Below, one piece after another: positions 1 to 11,478 of a stretch of DNA of 64,000 bases. The DNA is from Branchiostoma floridae (Eukaryota > Chordata > Leptocardii > Amphioxiformes > Branchiostomatidae). The position numbers and the translations under genes were made by a program. The stretch lies in the NCBI RefSeq assembly GCF_000003815.2, contig NC_049994.1:15855711-15919710 (forward strand), in the 5' to 3' direction. Each line of letters starts with the position of its first letter. Position 1 is the stretch's first letter. The notes below the pieces were generated by a model. That model was not told the DNA's origin, did no database searches, and saw only the letters and a program-made list of their open reading frames with translations.

Positions 1-535
1 ATTTTTCCATCCGTCCGGCCGTCCGTCCATCCATCCATCCATCCATCCATCATCCCTCCATCCATTCATCCATCCATCCATTAATCCCTCCATCCGTCCA
101 TCCATCTATCCATCCATCAATCAAATCATCCCTCCCATCCTCCCCCCCACCTACCTCTGGATCCAATCCATTTTTTCCCCTCCCGCCCGGCGTCCCATCC
201 ATCCATCCATCCATTNNNNNNNNNNNNNNNNNNNNNNNNNNNNNNNNNNNNNNNNNNNNNNNNNNNNNNNNNNNNNNNNNNNNNNNNNNNNNNNNNNNNN
301 NNNNNNNNNNNNNNNNNNNNNNNNNNNNNNNNNNNNNNNNNNNNNNNNNNNNNNNNNNNNNNNNNNNNNNNNNNNNNNNNNNNNNNNNNNNNNNNNNNNN
401 NNNNNNNNNNNNNNNNNNNNNNNNNNNNNNNNNNNNNACATACGAAACCAGTCCCAACGCCGCCAAGTCTAAACGAATCCATCCATCCATCCATCCATCC
501 ATCCATCCATCCAAAGTTTGCAATGAATATTTTGC
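1..535. repeat. (TCCA)n microsatellite flanking an assembly gap
   Basis: Tandem CCAT/TCCA tetranucleotides fill 17-130, 195-215 and 477-512. Bases 216-437 are unknown (N). Long open frames across it on the minus strand are only translations of the tetranucleotide repeat. The promoter or an upstream exon of the first NHL gene could lie in or beyond the gap. Confidence 0.95.
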
Positions 536-606
536 CAAGCATTAATTGTCAGACAGGAAGCTAAAAACACACCAAGAACCGCCATAGCAGAATATTCAGA
601 GGAAGT

Positions 607-3600
607 ATGGCTCAGGCAAATCCCGATGCGCTGCATCCGGACCGGAAGTGCGTTCCGAAATCCCGGAATCCGAATCCTATGTACGCGCCAAACTCCGTTC
701 ACACTGACTTAAATCCGACGCGAGGGCCGGATTCTCACCCTGAAGGCCGTGGCAATAATGAGGACTGTGCCTTCACCCAACCGTGTACTGGTGGTGAAAC
801 GCACCAGAACAGCTATAAAAACTCCTATAGACCAGCCAGCAATGATAACAATGGCTATGTCAAGCCACATGAGGATGGTGATAATGCTAACCCCGGCAAC
901 CCCGGCATTCATCACCATCACGGTACATGTGAAGAAGCTAAACCAGCCGAGGCCAGGCCAGATAACAATTCTGGTGATTCCTGCCTCCGGTCATGTGCTG
1001 TTACACTTGAAAAGGAAACTGCCTTTGGATCAGCTGACAGCAAAACCAATCCCTGTGCTGTCGTCAAGCCAGAAGCTGGTAGATTCCAAGACAATATCGT
1101 CGAATCAGCTGACAATGATGGTAACCCCTGCATCAAATCGTATTCAGTTAAGAACCAGGAAGACGATGGCACAGATGTCGGGCCAGCCGACTGTGAAGTT
1201 ATCCAGCCATACGCTGTGAAGTACCAAGAGCATGACGACAGTAGTAATGATCGCCCACACCCAGGAACCGATGCTGTAACTGAAAACGGACAAACAGCAA
1301 ACATTGCCCCTGAAGAAGACGACATTCAGCCATATGCTGTCGCATACATGGACCAGGATGACATGGCGTGTGCCACAACGTCAGGGGACAATCACGCCCA
1401 AGCTAGACTGTCCTTGCATACACCAACGACGGCTCCAAACAGCATCAATGATGTCTTGGCCAACCCATTGAGCAACGATGCAAATCCTGCTAGTCTTGTC
1501 AGTGAGGAAAGGCAACAGGTCCAGAATGCGCTTCATCTGAATCCGGTGCCCGTGCCAAACGTTCGCCATCCTGCAGCCTGCAGTAAGTTATATTCATATT
1601 TCAAAACATTTGGATATTCGCACGGTTAATACATCCTCCTAACGCAGGAACATCCAACAGCGAAACCGCCTGTCTGGATGTACCCTGCTCTTTCAGCCGT
1701 CACCCTTAGTTCCTGACCGAACTGCTTATGAATATTAATGTGCTTACCCTTATAAATGCGGGATCCCTTTTGAAAACTGAAAGGTCTATTCTCTGATTGG
1801 CTGACAGCTGGTTTGGGGGGACGCCCACAGGAACTAAGAATGACGGCTTAGAAAGCAGGGTACATCCAAACAGACAGTTTCGCTGTTGGATGTCCCCGTA
1901 TAGGAGGATGGGTCATTTGGATGAAGACAGACCTTGGATGACATTTAGAAGTTTATACAAGATCAAAACAAATTTGTTTTGTTTTCTTTGAGAAGCTACA
2001 CCATTTGTATTTGCATCCTTATTGTAGCCACTCACTCACTCATTCTCCTGTATGTGGTGCATAGAGCCGACTGAATGTACCACGGTTCTTCACCGCCCTC
2101 TGCTCGATGCTGCTGATGGAGTGTGATGTTGATACTACGCAGATTGTAGCCAAGGGCTAGAAATTAAACTTCTGTAAAGAAACATTTTCCTTAAAATAAC
2201 TCTTTAGATTGGGATAACGCTTACTTTTGATAACATTGCTGTTAATGTGATTTTTTTTAGTTTGTCACCTGGTGTGCTCAGCTGTAACCACGGCTACAGT
2301 TTTTGTGTTGTGCATCGTCAGCGGAATCTTTCTCTGGCCACTCCATAACTATAGCACCAACCCACCAACGGTACGCTTCTGTTCGTTTCTTTGTGTTTGT
2401 TTGTTTGTTTGAATCTCTGTTTATTCATGAAATCTCAAATCGGCCTACAGGTCGCTTTTCACTGAGGTTATAAGGGAAGAGGGAAGAGTCAGACAACTTA
2501 TATAACAAGCATTCTGTGTTATAGCCATATAATTTGTTGCTTTGTAGACCATTAGTGAAGGCAGCTATTTTCCCTATGAGTTCCTATATGCTTCATACTT
2601 ATCTAAACACTCCATGGATTTTTATGTTTGTTAAATCCATCAGTGTGCTTGTAACAAACCTAATTTCATTTTTGCTATGTAGACTAATGGATGTAACAAA
2701 TATAAGAAGCCATGCAGGATATGAATATTATCATTATTAAGGTGAACCAATGACTAGATAACCCTCTATCTACAGCCGACAGGAACGCTGGCTACTACCT
2801 TTACCTCTGGTCCGACTGGATTCTATAGTTCTATCCCCACACCGCCGGCAGTCTCCAACAGCTCACAACGTACAGGTGAGACAAGCCCGAACCTTCTGGC
2901 TCAGGGCTCGAAGTACGTTTTTCTGCGTACCTGCCCTGTTGCAGGTAACATTGAAAATCACCTGCACCAGGTAAATTTTACCTGTACCACTCTAAAACTG
3001 TTCAGGAACCATTGCTATATTTTCTTTTATACTTTAAATATACGTGGTAACAGTCCGAGGAGAAAATTACAATCCATATACACCTGCATCATAGGACATT
3101 TATGTATAAAATCCAGTACATGGACCAGTGCAGGTTAGGCGCAGGTAGACACCAGAATTTGACCTGCACTAACCTGCATATGCAGGTGATATTTCGAGCC
3201 CTGCGGATGTGTTGGCATAAATGGTTAATCTTGGGCAGTGTGGTGGTATGGGAAGTACCTTTGGGTCATAGTGTCCAGACATTGGATACTTCACAAGATC
3301 ATTTCCTGTGGGGAGTTGCGAAGGCTGTATTTATCAACAATAATGCTGTTATATTGTTAATTGCTTCTCAACAATATTCATCAACCTTCCACTTAAGACC
3401 CCAGTGATACTATATAATTACCAGACCTTTCTAAGCCCTAAAACAGTTTACCAAGTGCAAGTTACTTTTTAGTCATGTTTCAAACCTAGAGACAACAGAT
3501 GAGAAATAATGATTTCACAAAGAAGTTAGCTTGAAGAACAACAAGCCCAGGATATAAAAGCAATGACAACAATGACTCGATATCTAGTGTCAGATCGCGA

Positions 3601-4760
3601 TCGCCTAGAAGGCACGTTCAACAGAACCCCAGTTTATAATGGTTTCTTTGACCACGGGTAGAAACTTGAGCCCTGAAAATTACAATTTGTATTTCAAGAC
3701 ATAAAAATAGCAAAGCCAATTCAGCTGTGAGGAAGACATTTTCAAGTTGTAGTTACACATAGACAATTTGATAGGACTGATTTGAAAGTGGAAATTTGAA
3801 CAAGGTTGATTTAAAAAAATCTAAATTTGCAGATGGCATAGACTACATAAAATATTTGAAATGCGAGTGAGTATTGCACTCACAATTTGTGTCATTGTTA
3901 TTATTACGTTTGTTACAGAAATTCACAACAGAAAGATGCAGATGATCACCTTTGGTGGGAGAGGAACAGAACCTGGAAAATTCAAAACCAACTATGGAGT
4001 GGCTGTGTCTGATGACGATGAGATGTTTGTGACTGATCTTTTTAACAATCGAGTTCAAGTCTTCAGCATAAACGGGACTTATGTCCGCCTCTTCCCAACG
4101 ATAGTGCCGGATGAAAATTGGGGAATGTTCCCCTTCAGCGTTGCTATGGACGGGGAACCAGGCTACCTGTGGGTAGTGGGGAGTAGGACTGCATATCATC
4201 CTGAGTCACATGTCGTTCAGTACAGTAAGAACGGCCTGCCCATAAAGAAGTTCGGTGTACGCTTCGTGGGTCGGGTATTCCATCCCTGCATTGCCTTAGA
4301 CGTGCGCAACAACAAAGTAATCGTGGGAGAGGGGGATGCAGTAATGCTGTTTCACCCGAATGGCTCTCTTGTTCGGAGTTTTCAACTGTTAGACAAAAAA
4401 GGAATAAAGCGGTTAATCCGCGGAGTCGTATCGGACAAGGAGGGAAATATTTTGCTTACGGACTCATACAAAAGCATTGTGAAGTACAGTCATTCTGGAG
4501 ACAAGATGTTGGAATTTGGAACCAAAGAAGGACTGCTTGCACCAAAAGGTATTGTTTTGGACTCCTCGGGTCACATCATCGTGGCATACAGTGGCAACAA
4601 CAGGGTAGACATGTTCACAAGCCGCGGGGAGTTTGTCCGTACTGTCGCGAACATTACACACCCGTGGGGTCTCGCCATGGGACCGCATGGACAGTTGGTG
4701 GTGACTAACTCACTTGACGGCACTGTAACCATCTTTCCACGCCACATGGTGTTTCCCTGA
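607..4760 (+). CDS. NHL-propeller single-pass membrane protein, copy 1
   Basis: Four exons join in frame to 675 aa: 607-1582, 2261-2370, 2776-2875, 3919-4760 (phases 1, 0, 1). Residues 1-325 are acidic and low-complexity, with one NPMY motif and PYAVxYxxxDD repeats (two intact near the end, others decayed). Residues about 333-353 form one hydrophobic helix followed by an N-glycosylation sequon (NYS). The linker (to about 395) is Thr/Pro-rich with another sequon (NSS). The last 280 residues are NHL repeats (GKF..NYGVAVS, FVTDLFNNRVQVF, GIVLDSSGHIIVA), a beta-propeller fold. There is no N-terminal signal peptide, so a type II orientation is inferred. The ATG at 607 has A at -3 and G at +4, but an earlier exon in the gap cannot be excluded. 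NHL propellers usually bind RNA or protein; the ligand here is unknown. Confidence 0.8.
1632..1910. mobile_element. MITE with ~85-bp inverted repeats, intron 1 of NHL copy 1
   Basis: The left arm starting CATCCTCCTA is repeated in reverse complement ending TAGGAGGATG. The arms stay similar through the shared block ACATCCAACAGCGAAAC and the TTAGTTCCTG block. No convincing target duplication is seen. It has no coding capacity. Confidence 0.75.
2902..3203. mobile_element. MITE with CAGGGCTCGAA termini (hAT-like ends)
   Basis: The ends are CAGGGCTCGAA and TTCGAGCCCTG. Internal arms are rich in alternating CAGGT/ACCTG blocks that can fold back. It lies in intron 3 of NHL copy 1. The flanking 8 bp do not match, so it is old or was rearranged after insertion. 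Confidence 0.65.
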
Positions 4761-4999
4761 TACTCTACAGAATGGGAGACAGCGCTCTGACACAGCCCAG
4801 ACACAATAGTTGCTCCTGACACTCCTTTCCATTACTGACATAAGACATTTACGTACTAGTTCTACCTTGAGGTGAAAACTAGGTACACTTGTCTAACAAT
4901 TCACTCTTTTCTCTTTGTCAGTGATAAATGCTGTCTAAGCCATCCCACTAGCTTTGTTTTCACGTATTGCGTAAAGTTTTTACGTATGAAGTGGCACAG

Positions 5000-5600
5000 G
5001 CTTGTATATCAATGGCAGGTGGTCACTTCCACAGGTTTGATCGTATAATAATAGCCAGGTGGTCCTTATGAAGAGGTGGTCACTCGTACAAGTTTGACTG
5101 TATATCAATGGCCAGGTGGTCCTTATCTAAAAGTAGTTACTTGTACAGGTATGACTTTATGTCAATGGCCAGGTGGTCCTTATGTAGAGGTGGGCCGCAT
5201 GCACAGGTTTGATTGCATCACAATGGCCAGGTAGTCAGTCGTACAAGTTTGACTGTATATCAATGGCCAGGTGGTCGTTATGTAGAAGTGGTCACTTATG
5301 AGGGTTTACTGTATTAAATATCGATGGCCAGGTGGCCCGTATGTAGAGATGGTCACATGCACAGGCCTAGGTTTGCGAAAAGTTTTGACTTATGAATAAG
5401 CAGTCAACAGGGTTGCATATCAGTGTCAGGTGGTCACTTACACAGGTTTGATTGTATAATAATGGCCAGGTAGTAACTCGTACAAGTTTGACTGTGTGGT
5501 CAGGTGGTCATTATGTAGAAGTGGTCAGTATACGTATGGCTCTTCATCAATGGCCAGATACGTAATCTGTATGTTGAAATGGTCACATGTACACAAGTTG
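5000..5600. repeat. Minisatellite, ~58/39-bp modules, block 1
   Basis: Diverged tandem copies share the core AATGGCCAGGTGGTC and GTTTGATTGTATAA. Two module types alternate, one ending in a CACTTGCACAG-like stretch and one in ACTCGTACAAG. Related blocks occur at about 6240-6470 and 14100-14790. Confidence 0.85.
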
Positions 5601-6676
5601 TACTTAATATGAATATTCTACCAGCGCAAAAACATCAGTTTGAGTCTAGAGACGAATACGTTGGGCGAGTTCACTTCGATAATTCCCAGGGGAGGGAAAC
5701 TTAATGGGAATTCTAAATTCATAGAGACACATTTTGTAATTGTCTTCACAAAACCGCCCCAGTGAATGTAATCTAACCACTTATAAGAGTTATCGTTAAA
5801 TCTCGTGAACATTAGAATGTGGCCCTTTTTTACAGTGTTAAAGTCTCAATTTGTTTATTCAATATTTTTGGACGCCTACACACATTGTGTCTCGGCCCTG
5901 GCTGAGTCTCATGATCAGTTGTACTGCTGAGTGCGAGCCGATTCCAGAAGCTTTACCGTAAGTAAGAATTGTCTCAATCCTGTTTTAACTTAAAGGATCT
6001 CTTGCCAATTTATACGATCCCAATTTATAGGATATTTGTTCTTACTGATCTGAAGTAGAACCACATTCGTATGTTTGTTTGTTTGTTTGTTTGTTTGTTT
6101 GTTTGTTTATTCTTTATTAAACCAGGGTAAAAGTATGTCGCCTGAATTTGCATATCAATGTTAAGTGCGTATGGACTATTCCTTGGGCATTTACATGCCA
6201 TTTTCCTTCATGAATGAATGAGCGGTGCGAATTGTTTACATCAAGTGGTCACTTGCACATGTTTGTATATCAATGACAGGTGGTCCTTATGTAGACGTAG
6301 TCTCTTGTACAGGTTTGATTGTGTAACAATGGCCAGGTGTAGTCTCTCGTACACGTTTGACTGCATATAAATGGCCAGGTGGTCCTGTACAGGATTGACT
6401 GTTTATCAATTGCCAGGTACGTGATCCTTATGTTAAAATGGTCACATGTACACAAGTTGTACTTTATATGAATATTCTACCAACGCCAAAACACCAGTCC
6501 GCATCCAAGGACGAATAAGTTGGGCGAATCCACTTCGATCATTCCCAGAGGAGGGAAACTTAACGCCATGGGAAATCCAAATTTATTGAGACGTAATAAG
6601 TTTGTAATGTCTTCACAGAACTGATCCAGTGAATGTTTTTCAACTACATATTAGAGTTATCGTCAAGTCTCGTGAC

Positions 6677-7109
6677 TAGGGCTGGGTACCGGTACAGAAA
6701 ATTCAGGTCCAGGTCCGGTTCAGGTCCAAAGGATTAGGTCCAGGTCCGGACCTGAACCTGGAACTGATGTAGTATGACTCATGCCAATGGTCCATTTTAC
6801 TACAAAGAAATCTGTTTGGTGGAGTACTAGACTTACACTGGCGTTTTAAAATCCTACAACGCTAACTGCACCTGTACGATTGGCTGTAAAACTTGGTAGA
6901 AATTACTATAAATTCTACTCTACTTCACTCTTCTTATTTTCTTCCATCTGCAAGCGCTAAAACGTGTGAATGCCTGATAAAATAATCTGTTAATTTTCGA
7001 ATCGGTCCAACATCCGGTCCACCTAATTTTTTCAGGTCCGGTTTTTCTGGACCGGTCCAATAAGAAAAACCGGTTTTGTACCGGTACGCAGTACCGATAC
7101 CCAGCCCTA
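6677..7109. mobile_element. hAT-type MITE with 8-bp target site duplication
   Basis: A 433-bp element begins TAGGGCTGGGTACCGGTAC and ends with its near-perfect inverted copy. It is flanked by exact CTCGTGAC duplications (6669-6676 and 7110-7117). The two paralogous spacer sites, near 5800 and 15030, lack it, so they act as empty sites. There is no coding capacity. An 8-bp duplication is typical of hAT transposases acting in trans. Confidence 0.93.
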
Positions 7110-7971
7110 CTCGTGACCATTAGAATGTGCCCCTTTTGACAGCACAGTGTTCAAGTCTCAATTTGTTTATTCAATATTTTTGAACGCCTACACATATTAT
7201 GTCTAGGCCATGACGGAATCTCATGATCAGTTGTGCTGCTGGGTTCAATCCGATTCAAGAATTTTACCGTAAGTACAAAATGTTACAATCCTTTTTTGTT
7301 TTTATCTTGTTGGAGCTAGGTCCTGTCACGTTATAACAAAGGATAACTTTAAGAATCTCATGCCAATTTATAGGATGCCAATTTTATAGGATATTCTTAC
7401 CGATCTGAAGTAGAAACACATTCGTATGTTCCATTCTTAGGGCATTTACATGCTATTTCCATGTTCTAAGTTCATGAACGAATCAATGGTGCAAATTGTT
7501 TACATCAAGTAGATGTTACAGTATCTCTGTTCTGATAAATCAACAAACCTGTAACGCAGTTTCAACAGCACTGTTATCATCATCATACAAAGGGGATCTT
7601 CCGTTGACTAAATTTCCCCGCGAACGTAAATTTGTACACAAAGAAGGAATTCAAAACTAATGACCGTTTAACCACAAGTAAGCAAAAAATGTACCATATC
7701 AACATAGCAAGTTGTTTCAATACAGTAGGTGTATCTGATTTTATGAAGTACCGCAGATTTTATGAAGTACCGCAGGCCTAAGCTATACTATGACGACGTT
7801 TCACATGAGCAATCAACAATGTCCCTTTGGAGAACTGTTCAGATGAACGTTAAGTTTATGTATACACACCACGAAAAAATGGAAATCTGTGGCCAGAGGC
7901 TAGCGTACTCAGTAAAGATGCAATATACCAACTTGTGATGAATTCCAAAAACAACGTCAGGCAAAAACAAC

Positions 7972-8067
7972 ATGTCAGCTGCAACTCCAACAAGTTTTTC
8001 AAATCTTAGCATTGATATGAATTGTCTGGCATCAGAAGATGACTCGTGGGCAGCTTCATCTACATAG
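7972..8067 (+). CDS. Small conserved upstream ORF, NHL copy 2
   Basis: A 31-codon open frame (Met-Ser-Ala-Ala-Thr-Pro...) lies about 270 bp upstream of the copy 2 start codon. The same frame, with one amino-acid change (Ala to Val), sits upstream of copy 3. It could be a translated uORF or a remnant of a coding first exon. A pyrimidine tract plus AG about 50 bp further on suggests a 5' UTR intron is possible. Whether it is translated is not shown by sequence. Confidence 0.35.
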   Translation: MSAATPTSFSNLSIDMNCLASEDDSWAASST

Positions 8068-8334
8068 TGATTAATTTGTTTGTCTGACCTTCGACGTTGC
8101 ATCGTTTTGTTTTCAGTGGGCGGTGAAACTACTACAGTGCACACAGTCAAATAGGATTTGGGATTTTAAAAAATCGTTCACGTGTACTGCACACACAATA
8201 GTCAACGAAGTAAAAGAAAGAGACGTCGAGTAGCGCGATAAGGTTTGAAACTTTGGAAAAAAGCCACGGAATCGGAGCAAAGAGCTGTCTGTTATCACCG
8301 GCAGGTACCATATACTTTACATCAAAATCGCACC

Positions 8335-11300
8335 ATGTCATCAAGAGGTCTCGAAGCCATGGCTGAAGATTTATCCTCCGACGCCATCTTCTTGAATAAA
8401 CTTATGCCAAAACCAACTGCAGAAGCTGCACAGCCTCTCTCCATGCAAGCTGCCGGAGGAGGCAATCTCCACATCCCAGGTAAATGTGAGGGAAATGAAC
8501 AAGACGACGATGACCAAGGCGCTATTAAAAGCGATGCTGCAGTTGAGACCAGTACTGGTGACACATACCCTATAGCATACATATGCGAGGATGGCAGTAC
8601 ATGCAGAATGAAGAAAACGTCGGAGGAGACGAAAACTGAACCCTTTCGGGCAAAGAAGACAACCAGCAAGAATAATAACGACATGAACGTGGCATATAAC
8701 GATAGTTTCAAGGAAACTGACAGTAACATGCACACGAAGGCCAGGGATCAAAATCCGATGTACACACAAGGCACCATGAATCCTCCAAACGACATTACTT
8801 TTAACTCGATGTACACTCAATGCACCATGGACGTTATTCCAAACCCGATGTACACACAAAGCTCCATGAACCCTCCTCCAAACCAAGTTTCTCGTAATCC
8901 GATGCACAGTCGAAGCATCATGACCCCTCTGCCAAACGAAGACAATTCTAACCAGATGTACACTCAAAGCAAAATCAACCCTTCTCCAAACGACGTTACT
9001 CTGAACCCGGTGTACACACAAAGCACCACCAACCCTTCTCCAAACGACGATACTCCTAACCCAATGTACACACAAAGCACTATGAACCCTCCTCCATACG
9101 ACGATACTCCTAACTCGATGTACACACAAAGCACTATGAACCCTCTTCCAAACGACGATACTCCTAATCCGGTGTACCTACAAAGCATCATGGCCATGGA
9201 GCCAGATGTCAGCCCTGGACAAGCCTCCAAGTCAAACAACAGTGATGGCAACTTCTGCACTCAGCCATCAGCTGATACACGTCAGCAAGGTGATGAAGTC
9301 ACCTTTATACCTGCTACCAACGATGGCAAACAACTGAAAAATGGTGATGAGGAAAGTGTCGTTGAGGCAGCAAACAATGAGGACATCAAGCCGTATGCAG
9401 CTAAATACCAGGAAGACGACGAACCCGCTACTGAGTCAATTGGATGTGATGCTATCCAGCCTTACGCTGTTAAATACAAGGAACGTGATACTACAGCTGA
9501 AAACGGACAAACAGATAGTATCACCTCTGATGATATAGACATTAACCCATATGCTTCCGCATACATGAACCAGGATGTCATAGCGGGTGGTACAACGTCA
9601 GGGGACAATCAACCAACAGCGGCTCCAAACAGCAACAATGATGTCTTGGGCAACCCATCGAGCAATGATGCAACAAATCCTACTGATGTTGTCAGTGAGG
9701 AAAGGCAACATGTCCCGCATGCGCTTCATCCAAACCCGTTTTACGTGCCAAACGCCCAGCATTCTGCAGATTGGGGTAAGTTGTTCCTTGATGATGATAA
9801 TGATGATGATGATGGTGATGATGATGATATGATGATGATGATATTTCAAAGCATTTGGTCAATCTCTCGGTTTTGTATGCCAAATGGTTTCAAGACAGAG
9901 CTTGACTTGCAGTTAAATTTATGAAAGATGACAACAAGTCATTTATCAGGCTGGACGTTCTGTTTGTGAAGCTATACCAAGCTTAAATGCCGAATCTCCG
10001 GAGAGAAATTCTTTGTCATCAATACTTAAGCTTTTATTGATTGTCTGTTTATTATTGAGATGCCTTTTTTTCTTTTTATACAATTCATTTAAAACTGAAG
10101 TGGCTCATATGTAATGCTATGATAATCTTTTTTTGTAACGTCCAATGTTTCAGAATGTACACGTCAGCAGGTATGCTCAGTTCCAACAGCGGTTACAGTC
10201 GTTGGTCTATTCATCGTCAGCGTAGTCTTTTTCTGGCTATTCTTTGATACCAACACACCAGCGGTAAGCTTCCGTCTTGCAGCCTTGGGTCTTTGTTGCT
10301 TCGCTGACCTTTTTTTTAAAGAAAGGTTTTGTCCCAATTTCGGCCGTCGTTTGGATAATTCATTAAAATGAAACTATGACAATATTGTTAAATAGCGCGG
10401 AGTCTTCCTCTGGCTATTCTTTGATACCAACACAAAAACGGTAAGCTTCCGTCTTGGAGCCTTGTCTCTTTGTTGCTTTGCTGACAATTTGTTGAGATGT
10501 TTCATTACAATGATTCAAATATTATATCGTTTAGATACTTTATTACAATGAAACTATGAAAATGTTGCGCAACAGTTGACAGATGCTTACATCTGTCAAA
10601 ATTCAACCATGGGCTAGATACTCTTACCGGATGCGGATGTATCAATGACAATGACAATGAAGTTTATTGCATTTTCATGCCCCATTATATTGGGGCTAAA
10701 TGCAGTCAGTTTGGTACATATGGATTAATTGAAAAGCTATACGTATACTACAGTTTATATGCTTCTTCTCTAATCTTAAAACATGCGTGGACGAACTCAC
10801 AGAGTTTTTCCAGTATATCGGAGTTAGATGATGACATAAGGTATTTGAACACATCTTTCCTCAACCTACAGCCAACAGTGACTGTGGATACTACCTTTAT
10901 CTCTGGTCCCACTGGTGTCCCCACTCCACCGGCAGTCTTCAACAGCTCACAACATGAAGGTGAGATTGACACCCAAAGTGCATCTAAGTGTGTTCATATG
11001 AAGAGTACAAGTTGGATAGAGTACCTCAGAGTCTGTTTCACTGTGTGTCAAGATATCGGGCACTAAACGAGATTATATTTGGAATATTCCGGACACAATT
11101 TATTATTTATTGCAGAAAACCACCAGGGACCGACTGGATGCTGCAGGTTTAACTCCTCAACGACGGCAGTCTCCAATGGCGCCCAACCTGCAGGTAAGCC
11201 TTGCAGGAAACAGCACGTACCGTTGCTCAGGTCAGAATTTCTTGAGTGAGAGTTAAGGAATTTTTATGTATACAGTAGAAGCCGCTTAATTGCACACCCA

Positions 11301-11433
11301 ATTTGCCAGCGCATTTCGTGCAAGTATCCGGGAGGTGCAATAATGTTAACTTAGTGGACCGTACATGTTTGGGATTTGGGGATTCCGTGCAATAAACAGA
11401 AGTGTGCGGTTATCCGTTAACTGGCCTCTACTG

Positions 11434-11478
<45 letters not shown>

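Larger units (their letters stand above)
4761..8334. other. Intergenic DNA duplicated between NHL copies 1 and 2
   Basis: No gene is recognised. It holds the 58/39-bp minisatellite (about 5000-5600 and 6240-6470), two diverged copies of one block (about 5590-5960 and 6450-7270, the second interrupted by a MITE), a GTTT microsatellite (6073-6110), and the conserved 5' flank of copy 2 (about 7550-8334). The corresponding region downstream of copy 2 (13.7-16.5 kb) has the same order, so the duplication unit included this spacer. Confidence 0.7.

Noticed and set aside
8371-9129. 252-codon open frame on the minus strand across NHL copy 2 exon 1
   Set aside because: It is the antisense of the repeat-coding exon; its Val-His-Arg periodicity merely mirrors the NPMY repeat.
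10677-11066. 129-codon plus-strand frame starting in intron 2 of NHL copy 2
   Set aside because: Only 10872-10959 is exon, supported by the acceptor, the donor and the match to copy 1; the rest is intron read-through.
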